Notes: a model not told the origin generated them from the letters alone. 64,000 bases of DNA from Ditylenchus dipsaci (GCA_004194705.1 SADC01000052.1:62001-126000), one strand, 5' to 3'; counted from the first letter of the stretch, positions 46,951-57,431 are shown. Program-made: numbers and translations.

Positions 46951-47808
46951 TCAGCTTCCTTTGTAAAACCTGTTGGAAAGCTTGAAAAGGATAAAATGAA
47001 GTTTCTGAATTTCCAAGTGGTGTCAATAAAGTGAACAGTTATAACGAAAAAATCAACCTAAAGTGCCTTTATAGAAACGTTGTTAATAATTCTCTTACTG
47101 TTTCTTGCAAAAAATCCATTGTTGTTGCGAAATGGGACTTTTTCATATAGTCAAATACCATAGGCATTAAATCTTTTTTCACTTTGACCAAAATAGTAGC
47201 AACATTTTTTGAAAGTGTTGTTCTGTGAGGCAACAGTTGAGAGGCATCATTACTGTCAGTGAGATCGCATAGCCAAAGAATTAGTTGACTTATATGTTGG
47301 CCAGATGCGAAAAGAATTACAACACAAAAAAACTATGATTATTCTTCGATCTATGATCAAAAACAATTTTTTTACAATTATTTAAAAATCCAGTTAATGG
47401 CCAATAAAGTGTAAAGCGAAAGTATTTGTTATTTATGTTGATTGCCATAACATTAGTTTGGCTTGTTTTAACAATAAGAAGAATTTTAAGTAAGAAAAAG
47501 TTGTTAATTTTTCATTTTTCAAAAAAAATAAATTTTTAAGCTATTCAGATGGATATCTTGAAAATCCACCTGATTCAAAGAATACTTACCTCGGGCATTG
47601 GGACCGGGATAAGTTAAATTGCAATTTAGGTCCTAAGAAACCCAACTCTCTACGCGAGATCGATATCCATCTAACCCAGGAAGAAACTACATCAGGTTTT
47701 GAGTTCGGGTGGGTAAAATCACAGTTTCGGTAATAACAAACCAAATAAGCCACATCATTTCACGTATCATAGAATGGTTTTTCTCAAACTTAAATAAAAT
47801 TAAAAATT

Positions 47809-48264
47809 CAAAGAGGACAACCGAAAATTAGGTGAAGTCACCGATCGATCTGTCTGTTAAGTGCATAGTTCGCATACACTGGCAGTTATCAGCTATAAGT
47901 GGTGGTTTGCGTCTAGTTCTACGGGGTTACGACACATAGGGAAAAGTAAAAAGGGGAATTGTAACAAGAAATTAGTAAGAGTTTAAAATACAATTCAAAA
48001 AATTATTACAAAAAATCGGGTGTAGCTGAACAGTATCAGTGAGTTACCCGCACACAATTGGCCCTAAATTCCAAACTCCAACAAAAATACGGAAACTTTC
48101 AGAATACAGTTTATTTGAGTCATAACCACAAACGGTAAATAGCTTACATCGCATACGGAGGAAAAATAAAACAACTTGACAAAATAGCAATGAGAGAGTA
48201 CAACAAACGCTGGAGAATACACACACACTTGAGTTGCGAATTGAAATGGAAATACTTTATGAAA
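47809..48264. other. No gene seen; 3' flank of the CCCH gene
   Basis: AT-rich sequence between the hAT arm and the stop of the CCCH gene. It probably holds that gene's 3' untranslated region, but no clear AATAAA on the minus strand stands out. Confidence 0.35.
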
Positions 48265-49117
48265 TTACTGCTTGTTGAAGATTCCAATCGGAAAGCATGA
48301 ACGAGAGAAATTCTTGCCATCATAGGTGCTAGTCAACGAGCCACGACTGTCCGCAAACAAATTCTTGCTTGAAAAGGGATCCTAAAACAGAAATTTACAA
48401 ACCGACAATGAGACCCTTAATAAACCATAGTTGAAGTCTCAGGACATCGCTTTGCACAGCTTCACTCTCCTTTATTGGCTGAAGATTTAGCTGACTGGCT
48501 CCAACAAAACGATCAAAATGGCGATCATCAGATACAGAATCCAGACCGGTACAATGTAAGGGACGACTACGGCTTGGCGGCGACTGATGGACAAATTGGC
48601 AGCGAGGACCATACACACACAACCCTTGCATAGCGTAGTTGCGGCACAGCTCAGTCTTATACTTGGGGTGAACCTTTAAAGAAAAGTTGACCATCGTATC
48701 ACAGAAGCAAATTGAAGTGTATAACCGGACGTATACGAAGCTCATCCTCCCTGTGAGCGAAACGACATTGCTCCCATAGCGACAGAATCCAGTGTGTATA
48801 AATCCTAGATAAGACACTGGCATTCTGAACGGAGAATGAAAGAAAAAGACCTTTGCACATCGAAGTTTTGAAGGCCTCATCTTTGCGCTTTTCCTTCATA
48901 TACATGTCGCGCCGAACATCTGACATTGAGTGCCATTCAAGCGCTGGGATCCCATTGATAAATTTTTCATCATTCCAATTAGCTCTCTGAAAATGAATTT
49001 TTTGAAAAGGCTAAATTTGATAAGTGTTGTAAGACTGACCTGTAAGAAGAAACGTGACAATTGCTGAATCTGACGTTCATCGCTGGCTTTGCAGTAATTG
49101 AAAGAAGAAACACTCAT
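48265..49117 (-). CDS. TIS11/TTP-like tandem CCCH zinc-finger protein, finger 1 altered
   Basis: Five exons: 49040-49117 (MSVSSFNYCKASDERQIQQL...), 48851-48986 (ends EAFKTSMCK), 48737-48804, 48673 to about 48440, and 48265-48381 (DPFSSKNLFADSRG ... FNKQ, stop). Introns are 53, 46 and 63 bases, then about 60-75. Finger 2 is intact: YKTELCRNYAMQGLCVYG then RCQFVH, the C-x8-C-x5-C-x3-H pattern of proteins that bind AU-rich mRNA elements. Finger 1 starts correctly (TSMCKGFIHTGFCRYG), but its second half, QCRFAHREDELR, lies one frame away, and the phases of the spliced frame give NVVSLTGRMSF instead. So the reading frame stays open while finger 1 loses its last Cys and His. Either one base is missing here or this is a degenerate paralogue. 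The 5' end may extend further. Confidence 0.82.
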
Positions 49118-49524
49118 CTTGATGACAATCTGTGAAATTGAATCACGTGAGTTTTACAACACGACTGCAAGCTTGATTTCATAACAAAAATCAAAAGTAG
49201 AGATGTCGAATGACGGTTGTCAGTGACAACTTGTCAGTGACATGGTAATAATATTGATAGCCAGCTATCACTCATTAAAATCAAACAGGGAGCTACTGAC
49301 ACATACCCGTAGAATTTTGACAATGGTCATGACTAGGCTTGGCAGTTCTGGGTCCAGGCGGGAAACGGAATGAGAAAATCGAAAATTTTTGTTCCTGCGG
49401 GAAACGGGAACGGGAATTCCAAAATTTCGGGAATCCCGACGGGAAACGGGAATTTGTAAAACAAGAGAGAAAAGCCAAAATTCAGCAATTTTTTTTATCA
49501 AATTCAAACAACAAACAAATCACT
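49118..49524. other. Upstream of the CCCH gene; degenerate GGGAAACGGGAA words
   Basis: At 49360-49455 CGGGAAACGGGAA and GGGAATTCC / GGGAATCCCG words recur in both senses, which suggests a small decayed inverted element. No promoter motif can be defended. Confidence 0.35.
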
Positions 49525-49645
49525 ACCACTACCAAAGTACTGCTACCTATCTGAGTATCATTAACCTGAGTAAATATAAATACCTGGGCACTGCCTTGGT
49601 ACTACCACCTGAGTACCGCTTTATCGGTACTACCACCTGGTCAGA
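49525..49645 (+). repeat. Degenerate minisatellite (ACTACCACCTGAGTAC words)
   Basis: Repeated GTACTACCACCTG, TACTGCTACCTATCTGAGTA and TACCTGGGCACTG words. It is related in composition and words to 3895-3985. Confidence 0.5.
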
Positions 49646-49862
49646 ACTGGTATCTATGTAAGTCAAACCGCTGTTTCGGTATAATTAAACGTTCAGGACA
49701 CGATTTTGGATGATGCACAGTGATTTTTAATCACTCAGAGCTAAATTCAACAATTTGGTCTGGAGGTGGATACCCATTTAGCGGCCACGTGGTTTTCATA
49801 CCCACCCGAGGCTTCCGGGTCCTTAGACTACTTTAGTCAAGAAAATAAAATGTATGCTACCA

Positions 49863-49892
49863 TCAGGATTCGAACCTACAACCTTAATAATG
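49863..49892 (-). repeat. tRNA-like B-box segment
   Basis: Minus strand: AAGGTTGTAGGTTCGAATCC then TGATGGTAGCAT, a good B box with acceptor-like flank. It is close to the one at 1708-1745. No A box was found because a tandem repeat starts immediately on its 5' side. Confidence 0.5.
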
Positions 49893-49985
49893 CGTTGATC
49901 AATTCAGTGTTGATCAATTTGGTGCTTGATCAAGTTGGTGTTGATCAATTCGGTGTTGATCAATTAGGTGTTGATCAATTAAGTG
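49893..49985 (+). repeat. Tandem repeat, six 15-bp GTTGATCAATTCGGT units
   Basis: Six head-to-tail copies of GTTGATCAATTnGGT with few changes. Each contains the palindrome TTGATCAA. Confidence 0.8.
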
Positions 49986-50189
49986 CCGCTCCCAGGTAAT
50001 CATTACAAAAATAAAATCAAGCAACGAGTAAAGGCAAGAATTTCTTCGCAGGGCAACCTTTTCGAAAAACCGTTGCTAACTGGCTCCGTTTCTAACTGGC
50101 CGGAATCAAAAGGAATCAAAATAACTACAAATGTATACAATGACAAGTATAAAGTGTAAAACGACTGTAAATGCTTTATTTGGGTAAAA

Positions 50190-50570
50190 TATCGATTACC
50201 GACGGTCTATGAATTTTTTTCGAAATTTTTGATCAAAATCGTCAATTTTCGGGCCAAAAGTAACTGGAAAGTCGACCCTAATATCGAAATCTCATCCTGA
50301 ATCCGAATCCGTTGAGATCAGATCGAAATAATTTTTATGGGCTGATATATAGCTATTTTGAGTAGATGGATCAGGAATTTGGAACCATTCACCTATTTTA
50401 ATAGGTATCTCAGTCTATAAAAAACATTTTGATCTGATCTCAACGGATTCGGATTCAAGATGAGATTTTGGTATTGGGGTCGACTTTCCAGAAACTTTTA
50501 CTGTCAAAATGACGATTTTCATCAAAATTTTCGAAAAAAAAATTCATTGACCGTCGGTAATCGATAGCCG
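50190..50570. mobile_element. Palindromic element, ATCGATTACCGACGGTC ends
   Basis: ATCGATTACCGACGGTC at the left and GACCGTCGGTAATCGAT at the right are perfect inverses. The inner core CTGAATCCGAATCCGTTGAG / CTCAACGGATTCGGATTCA pairs too and is shared with 23560-23980. It is non-coding. Confidence 0.8.
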
Positions 50571-50745
50571 TCCTTTATTTGGTGCCATGGCATTTCGTCC
50601 AAAATTCCGAAAGCCAATAAAATCTGGTTTTTGGGAGTTTACTAAAGGGGTCCTGAGTATAGTTTGTTCATACCAAATATGAAACGTATGCGTGTTGGCT
50701 CTTCTCTTTCTTTGACATTTCAAATCTGCGAATGCAACTAAATTT

Positions 50746-52499
50746 GGCGTGGTGACAAGTGAGCCTTAACATTTGAGGAAAATTTCTTAAGGATTAACTT
50801 TTTCGAAAGCCGAGAATTGAGGACTGACATTTGTGGCCCGATAAATGAAGAATGACTATTAAGAATGCAACATATGAGAAATGACAAATGAGAACCGACA
50901 TTTGCTGATCGACATTTACAGTCCGACATATGAAGATCGACTTTTGAGAGTCGAAATTTTCGGATCTGACATTTGGAACCCGAATACTATGAATCGAAAT
51001 TTAAGGACGTGACCTTTAAAACTCAGCGTTTCCAGGATTGAATTTTCAAGACCGACTTATAAGGACAAGACATTAGTGGCTTATTTTTTGTTCATTGACA
51101 TTTCTGGTCCGATTTTTTAAGTACGCGACATTTAAGGCCCGACATTTGAGGACGCGACATTTGAAGCCCGAAATATAAAGACGCGACATTTGAAGCCTGA
51201 TTTTTCAGGACGCGACATTTAAGGCCCGACATTACAGGATGCGACATTAAAGGCTCGACATTCGAGGACGCGACATCAGAGGACGCGACATTGAAGACGC
51301 GACATTTAAGGATGCGACATTTAAGGCCCGACATTCAAAAATGCCACATTTAACACGCCCGGCATTTATGGACCGGTGTATTCTAACTCAGAATTTCATG
51401 CTGAACACGATGGTGCGAGTCCTTCCCGCTTCAATCATTGACGAAGTAGGTAAAAAAGGGTCCGGAAGTAACAAGTTGTGGATGGTCGAAATCCAGCTGG
51501 ATACCCACAGGTTTTCAAGTAATGCGTCATGATTGTTATACTATACACACACTCAAAATATACGAAAATGACCGCCAGAAGTTCGGCTTTCGAGTAGTAC
51601 CAAAGACTGCCTGCTCTAATTTTCTACAGGCTATAATTTCATATTTAGATCATACCGAGTTAAATCTCCCACACAATAAAGATGATGATGCAGAATCTCA
51701 CGGTTATTTATACACTAAAGTAGCAATATTTATCATAAAGTCATAGCGAAATATGCAAAAATAATATAGATAAATTCCTGGCAGTCATTTTCGTATATTT
51801 TGAGTGTGTGTATAGTATAACAATCATGATGCATTACTTGAAAACCTGTGGGTATCCAGCTGGACCATCGTGTTCAGCATGAAATTCTGAGTTAGAATAC
51901 ACCGGTCCATAAATGCCGGGCGTGTTCAATGTGGCATTTTTGAATGTCGGTCCTTAAATGTCGCATCCTCAAATGACGCATCCATAAATGTCGCGTCCTC
52001 TGATGTCGCGTCCTTGAATGTCGAACCTTTAATGTCGTGTCCTGTAATGTCGGGCCTTGAATGTCGCGTCCTGAAAAATCGGGCCTCAAATGTCGTGTCT
52101 TTATATGTCGGCCTCAAATGTCGCGTCCTCAAATATCGGGCCTCAACTGTCGGGTTTTAAATACGAAGGATTAATATCGAGCAGTGAATACGTCGTCCTC
52201 ATTTTTCTGACTTGAATTATCGCGCCACAAATATCGCGCCAGCAGTGCCCTGTCCACAAATTTGGCGTATTTGATTTCGGGCCTCACATGTTTTATCCGC
52301 AACTGTCGGTATGAAATATCGATCCATATATGACGAAATCTAAATTTAGGGACCAAAGTTTTGATTTCTAAATATGTGGGCTCTAAAGTCGATATCGAAA
52401 TTTGCGTCTTCTTATGTCGACTCTCACTTCTTCCATCTACAAAAATCGACCCCTCTGCTGACGCGTCCTCAGATGTTAAGGCCCACTTGTCACCACGCC
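50746..52499. mobile_element. Foldback element with tandem-repeat arms and 8-bp target duplication
   Basis: The ends are GGCGTGGTGACAAGTG and its inverse CACTTGTCACCACGCC, flanked by identical CTAAATTT at 50738-50745 and 52500-52507. Each arm, about 600 bp, is an array of 15-20 base units built on GACATTTnAGGnCC and GACGCGACATTT. The arms are in opposite orientation (left 50750-51350, right 51905-52490), and the units nearest the centre are the most alike. A separate palindrome (51377-51890) lies at the axis. The plan resembles Drosophila FB elements, whose arms are also subrepeat arrays; no sequence link is claimed. Confidence 0.9.
51377..51890. mobile_element. Central palindrome of the foldback element
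   Basis: ATTCTAACTCAGAATTTCAT on the left and its inverse on the right, then GGATACCCACAGGTTTTCAA and CTCAAAATATACGAAAATGA, pair in the two arms. The word TGCTGAACACGATGG links it to the palindrome at 39985-40580. Confidence 0.75.
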
Positions 52500-52507
52500 C
52501 TAAATTT

Positions 52508-52740
52508 ATTGTTTCACCTATTTTCCATTGGGTGGTATTTAATTTTGGCCGTAAAATTGTGAAAAATGGCCGTAAAATATTTAATTATGGCCGTAAACTC
52601 GAGCTGGCCGTAAAATACTGAATTTTGGCCGTAAACTTTTGAATTTTGTCCATAAACTTAAATTTGGCCATGAATTTCGCCCATCGAAACTTATAGTGTT
52701 TGTTGTGTTGTCTGTTTGATCTTCTTTTTGTATGATTGTT
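52508..52740. repeat. Degenerate tandem repeat, GGCCGTAAA words
   Basis: From about 52540 to 52670 the words TTTTGGCCGTAAAATT / TATGGCCGTAAA repeat about six times at intervals of about 20 bases. Confidence 0.55.
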
Positions 52741-52789
52741 TTTTTCAGAAGTGGAGCTCCGTGAAATATCCGGTAATAGAAAGGACAAG

Positions 52790-54600
52790 CCGTGTCTCGT
52801 CTACGTTCAAGTAATTAAATTCGATGGTGATAGTGCAGAAAGTGATCTCAGACAATGGAAAGAAAGTGCAGCTAGCGTTTGGACAACGAGTCATTGCCAT
52901 TTGTAAGATTCCTTTCAATTTACTTGTCTAAGTTCTATATTTGTTTAAGGAAGCAAAAAGCCTTCAGCAACAAGCACGCCACCGAAAACTATGAATGCGC
53001 CTTGTCCGAAAAAAGAAATGTGCCTGTCCAGCAAAGCTAAGAAGCAGAAGACCAAGCAATACTCTCGAAGTCTTTGTCGAAACATTCGGAGCACACTCTA
53101 GTCACGAATCTACTGCGGAAGGAATCCTTTCACCAAAGGCAAAGCAAGCAATCCGCGAGAAGTCAAGGAAGGAAAGACGGGCGAAGCTGATTCTGCAGGA
53201 GATGGGGTTGGTGCTTTTCTTGGGTCAAATCGTTGATTTGTCAGTATCATTCATGCAAGTGACTCCTTCCGTGTTGCACCGAAGCTTTTGCAAATACAAA
53301 ATTTTATGAGCTATCAAAAGAGAGAGGGCACTGTACCGGTCACAATTGAGAACCTCAGGGATTACGCTGGCGCAAAGGAACTTGTGCCAGAATCTGAAGA
53401 TGAGGTGTATGTCACTAGCTTTGAATCGAGAACATTGCCATCAAACGTCATCGAATTTTGCCTTGTATGGACCATCGTCAAACTAAAGAGGTTTCAACAC
53501 AGCTTCGGTGTGCTCAACGTAGATTCAACGTATAAACTCAATTGGAATGGATACCCTGTGATGGTAAAAATTCGTTTGTTGTACTTGTATCCATATGATA
53601 ATTTCAGGTAGGCGGATTCTCTGACGCAAACAAAGCACTTCTTCCTGAATCACGTTGCTCTGGCGTCCAATGAGAATACATGGTGCTATGAAGTCTTTCT
53701 GCGGTCCATACAGATGGGGGGGGGGGGTTACGTTCCGGCGGTGGTGATGACTGACGGGGACCAATCAATTACAGCAGGTAGTTATGTTCAAACAAGCTTG
53801 TCTCAAATTACAAACGCTGTTTAGCTGCAAGATATGTTGGACGGCTACCAGCAGAACTATGTGCTTTTTTTCACGTGATGCAGAATCTGCGTAAGATGAT
53901 GAAGCAAATGGGCCTCTCGAAAGAAACCAAACACGAAATATACCGCGACGTAGGAAAACTGCAGTTGGCAAGTTGTGAGGCAGAATTCACAGAAGGTATT
54001 TTCAACCAAAACGCTACTTAATTTGTGTAAAACTTGTTTTGATTGACAGCGGCACGCTCAGTGATGGAGTATTAGACAGTGAAGTATGCGGAACGAGAAG
54101 CAGTCATATCAGATTTTATCGCCTATTTCCGCACTCACAAGGGAACCGTTCGAACTGGTGGTGGTCCAATGGTGACGATTATAATGAAGACAGCGAAGAA
54201 GACGCCCAACTGACAATAGAGAATAGGTATCCTCGCGAGTCAAAGTACAGCTTGGAGGAAATGCAAAATATCGTGGACTTGGCGGACAAAAAGTGGTCTT
54301 TCTCCAGCATCAAACATCGATATAACAAGCTTACGAATGAGTCCGAAATCAGGCGGTATGATTTCGGAATATATGAGTTATTGACAATTGATAGAATGCT
54401 CACTGATGTTTCAGAGTCAGAAAATACGTTGCAACGAATGGTACTAATCAAATGAAGTGGAAGCAATTGGATAAGCGTGTTTTGGCAGAACTCTGCGAAA
54501 ATAAATTGTATGCTTTGGTTATTCACGACCGGGATTTAGAAAAGTGGGCACTTACAGCGGCAGAAGAAGTTGGACTCCCAAACTTTTTGGTATGATTATC
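52790..54600 (+). pseudogene. MULE-type transposase, broken
   Basis: The signatures come in the order expected for MULE transposases. VLNVDSTYKLNWNGYPVMV (about 53510-53566) has the first catalytic Asp; GGFSDANK follows after a likely intron. A shifted frame gives NHVALASNENTWCYEVF and, after a run of 12 G (53716-53727), PAVVMTDGDQSI with the second Asp. Then LPAELCAFFHVMQNLRKMMK (about 53838-53898) is the C/H motif region. A later part (54190-54455) has a helix-turn-helix-like YSLEEMQNIVDLADKKWSF. Upstream 52995-53309 is basic and may be a zinc-binding or DNA-binding part. Several frameshifts and stops make it inactive. No terminal repeats were recognised around it. Confidence 0.75.
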
Positions 54601-54888
54601 GGATAGAGACGTTGGAGTGACTGATGAAGATATCGTCCAGCGCTATGATTTTTCCAATGGGGACTACATTTCGTCACTTGGGTTCAGTACTTGGTATTTT
54701 TTTGCCAATGAATCGTTAAATCTGTTGTAATATAATCTGATTCAGGAGTTAAAGTCGCTCTTCTATGTAATTCTCCCATCTTCGCTCTGGCCAAGTTACT
54801 ATTCGTGCACTTGTTATGAGGTGTCAAAGAAGGAGCATGCAAACATGCGCTGCTGATCATGAAGAAGAGCCGAAAAAAATTGCGGAAA

Positions 54889-55050
54889 TACCGTATTTCC
54901 TCTATTAACGCACCCGGGTTCATTATTTTTCAACCCCCGAAAAATCTCAAAGTTGTCAATTAAAAATGGCCTGAACTATAAAATCCTAGTCAAAAATATG
55001 GGGGGGGGGTTCATTATTAGAGAGGGGTTCCTTAATAGAGAAAATACGGT
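54889..55050. mobile_element. CCGTATTT-family MITE
   Basis: The left end CCGTATTTCCTCTATTAACG and the inverse of the right end, CCGTATTTTCTCTATTAAGG, are flanked by TA. A G9 run lies at about 55002. It is non-coding. Confidence 0.75.
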
Positions 55051-55439
55051 AATATGCCCTCAAAAAAAGCCGAGAAAAACCCCGGAAAAAATATGCCTTC
55101 GAAAAAAGCCGCGAAAAAATGTAAAATTAAATATGCTTTTCAAAAAGCATAGATTTAGATCTCTGCTTTTTCAAAACTGTCGACCGGCATATTTATCTTC
55201 TTGGCCGTTTGTAAATTTTGCATTATGCTGAGGCTTCGGCTTTTCTGATTTTTTTTTGTCTCGGCCGCACTGAAAACACTGATCCGAGGGTTGTCGTAAG
55301 CCCAGCACTCAGGGAGTTCCGGCCCTATTTTTGGATGGCTGAGCCTTATTCTTGGATGGCTGAGCCTTATTTTTGATGGCTGAGTCTCTCGCTCAAAGCC
55401 TCCGGTCGGGAATGAGAGGAGACCCTTTTTCGGCAAAAA
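55051..55439. other. No gene seen
   Basis: Short direct repeats (AAAAAAGCCGAGAAAAACCC-like, then GGATGGCTGAGCCTTATT three times near 55330-55385). No gene support. Confidence 0.4.
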
Positions 55440-55620
55440 ATAAAGATGTTGAACATAGTTTTGATTAATGGGACCTATAAGTTTTTTTATGCAAGAGAGT
55501 CACTTTCGAAAAGATATCTAGATGTTTAAAAACAGGCAACTCCAAGCCCTCAAGCACCCAAGAGAGGGCGCAGGGGGCTTGAGAGTTAGAGATGCGCGCA
55601 CGCACTTACCTTAGACATGA
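55440..55620 (-). repeat. GC-hairpin interspersed repeat, copy 2 (inverse)
   Basis: On the minus strand: TGTCTAAGGTAAGTGCGTGC, GCGCATCTCTAACTC, then the hairpin (CAAGCCCCCTGCGCCC to GGGTGCTTGAGGGCTTG), AAAGTGACTCTC and ATGTTCAACATCTTTA. These are the same blocks as copy 1. Confidence 0.7.
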
Positions 55621-55754
55621 TTCCGAGAAGTACACATGATCATAAAATGCGTGTAGAATTTATTTTTACCACGTCCCGAGTTGAAAAACATGGTAAAGCA
55701 GCTAAAAAAGCGGCCTCTGTACAGTGTGTTTCAAAAAGACTCCCCCATTTTCAA

Positions 55755-56010
55755 ATTCGATTTACTGTAATCTTTACCTTAATCCCCCATGGGGGATTAT
55801 TTTTCAACCCCTAAAAATAGAAAAATTTTGAGGTCGATTTCGAGATTTTTGGGCAGTCGACCAAAATCTGAAAAGTGGAATCAGGAGAGCTCGTGCTAAT
55901 TAAGAAAACGCAGAGAACAGATTTGCAAAATGTTTGCTCTAGGCTGAGGTATGAGGTCCTTAGGGTAGGGGATTATTAGAGAGTGGGGGATAAATGGAGA
56001 ATATACGGTA
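55755..56010. mobile_element. CCGTATTT-family MITE, diverged
   Basis: The right end reads CCCCACTCTCTAATAATCCCC when inverted, preceded outward by TTTACCGTATATTCTCCATT. The left end has TTTACTGTAATC and CCCCCATGGGGGATTATTTT. The left terminus is poorly preserved. Confidence 0.45.
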
Positions 56011-56378
56011 AATTAGTTTTCAAAAGCAATTTTTGAATGTATTTCATATTTTTTTTCATAAAAAATAACATTTGTTGTTATTACGAGTAGCGTCGAATTC
56101 GTGACCATTGTTTGCAATGAATGGGTTGATGTCAGATGGTGGTGAAACTACAGTCTTCATGTTCCATTTTATACGTTTGAATTGCCGCTCTCTAAGAAAT
56201 TGCTTGAAAATCAAAAGATGAAATTGGTGATTTCCTGTTCTCCCGCATTTCTCCTTGCATTGTTGTAGTACTCATCCCAGAACTTGCTTCTTCTCCCAAA
56301 TAATTGTTCCTTTTGCTGCTGTATTTTGTCTAAGATACTAGCCGGTTTTATTGATTAATCTGGTGCAGTTGTCTTAAA

Positions 56379-57431
56379 ATGACCCGTAAGTATATTTTTA
56401 CATAAAATTTTAAATGAACCTTGTTCTATATTGAGCAATCACCAATCTTAAAAATCTTTAAATAGTATTTAATTGGGTTTATCAACTGTTAGGTGGCAAT
56501 CAACGAGATTTGGCTCGAGCGAAAAATGCGAAAAAGCAGAGCACTGTGCCAGCCTCTCAAAAAGCAGGGAATGTGGTAAATCTTTTTTTGCGTTTCAATA
56601 AGTTGTAGTTCAAAAGATAGTTAAGTAGAAATTTATTTAAAAATGGGATTTATCCATGTCACAAGTTAGCTTTTTATCTAGGATAGCGTTAGTTAATTTG
56701 AATTTATCATTAAGTTATATGCAAATATAGAAATTCTGAATTTTACAAACACGTCACTCCTCACACCATAATGTTACGTCACCCCTTTCGACTTCAGTAC
56801 CCAACTGGGTCCCAAAACCTTTTTACACCGATTTTCGATTTAGTCTAGTCCGAAAAATTGCCAGGATCACGTTAGCAGGTCATTTTTAAAAAAGTGATAT
56901 TTTACCAAGAACCGCGGGTTTTATTGGCAAAACTATAGACATCTAAAAAATGACCCTCATAATCAGAGGAGAGCTAGGCAGGAAACTTCTGTCGGAAATT
57001 TTAGAACATTTATAAAACCAGGTCAATGAAGAAAAAAGATCGCCTTTTCTTCACTATAACGCAGTGAAGAATCCCTCTGAAAAATTTAAAGTTGTTGTAT
57101 CTTAGGTTTTATTTTCAATTTTTAGCAGTAAATAGTTATTAGTTGCTTAAACAATTTTCAAATCATACCGGAATATCCGAAATTCTGGTAAAAATGGACA
57201 ATTTTGAGCCCTTAGAAAGTAGCATCCCAAACAAAATCATGCAAACCAATGTATCATGTGTGTTATAACCCGAATTTGTTGTCCTAGGGAGTGTCTACAG
57301 ACAAGAGGATGGAGCGAGATGCCGCAGCCATGCGTGAGAAGCAAGAGAAGGCTCTTGAAAAAAAGAAGGCTGAACAAGAGCAAGCCAACAGTAAGCCCAA
57401 AGTGGTTAAAATCGACCCTCTAAAGGCCTGA
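56379..57431 (+). CDS. SERF: SERF family small protein, complete
   Basis: Three exons (56379-56385, 56493-56575, 57288-57431) join in phase to give a 77-residue protein. The N-terminus MTRGNQRDLARAKNAKKQ is the hallmark of the SERF (4F5) family: small, highly charged, largely disordered proteins known to accelerate amyloid aggregation of other proteins. The rest is a Lys/Glu/Ala helix-forming tail (STDKRMERDAAAMREKQEKA ... KVVKIDPLKA). Splitting the ATG exon after M-T and one base (CGT across the junction) is typical of animal SERF genes. Donors are CCC/GTAAGT and GTG/GTAAAT; acceptors are CTGTTAG/GTGG and GTCCTAG/GGAG. Length is within the family's range. This is the best-supported complete gene in the window. 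Confidence 0.95.

Larger units (their letters stand above)
43070..47335 (-). pseudogene. hAT transposase, interrupted
   Basis: Order on the minus strand: an N-terminal part near 47330-47100 with LLPHRTTLSKNVATILVKVK; near 45370-45230 DNVYAEFVKILGGFG and the second acidic site VITDEGANMKLAF; near 45130 a CHML motif; the exon at 44741-45114 with APATTRWISNE; a 43-base intron; then 44697-44435 with DKTVTISLIIPRIANLRKYF. After the insertion come NIDSLKFWKDNEK (about 43262-43380), and near 43210-43075 AREILCIQASSTSSERAFS, one stop, and DLRNRL. This is the full hAT domain order. Two inserted elements and an in-frame stop make it inactive. Confidence 0.85.
42584..47808. mobile_element. Large hAT element framed by inverted repeats of about 470-490 bp
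   Basis: The left arm 42584-43076 and right arm 47339-47808 are inverted copies with many identical blocks (GATACGTGAAATGATGTGGC, AAATAAGCC, CTAACCCAGGAAGAAACTAC, TGGCAATCAACATAAATAAC). Between them lies a minus-strand hAT transposase, interrupted by two other foldback elements (43471-44404, 45375-46950). Sequence at 42390-42570 is a diverged extra copy of part of the left arm. No target duplication was found at the arm ends. Confidence 0.78.

Noticed and set aside
45342..46966. Open frames repeating GREQLSLLY and GTIGHF
   Set aside because: These are translations of the tandem arms of the foldback element and appear on both strands by symmetry.
42584..47808. Two independent genes on the minus strand (44435-45114 and 47100-47330)
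   Set aside because: Domain order, one strand and flanking inverted repeats show they are pieces of one hAT transposase split by insertions.
49893..49985. Regular 15-bp repeats that could suggest a CRISPR-like array
   Set aside because: The units are directly adjacent with no unique spacers, and the surroundings are eukaryotic. It is a plain tandem repeat.
51092..52132. Repetitive open frames (SGLKCRVLK, RTRHLRMRH)
   Set aside because: They translate the tandem array of the foldback arms.
52790..54600. Treating 50746-52499 as the left terminal repeat of the MULE
   Set aside because: That element is complete, with both of its ends and its own 8-bp duplication lying to the left of the MULE. 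No copy of its arm lies to the right.
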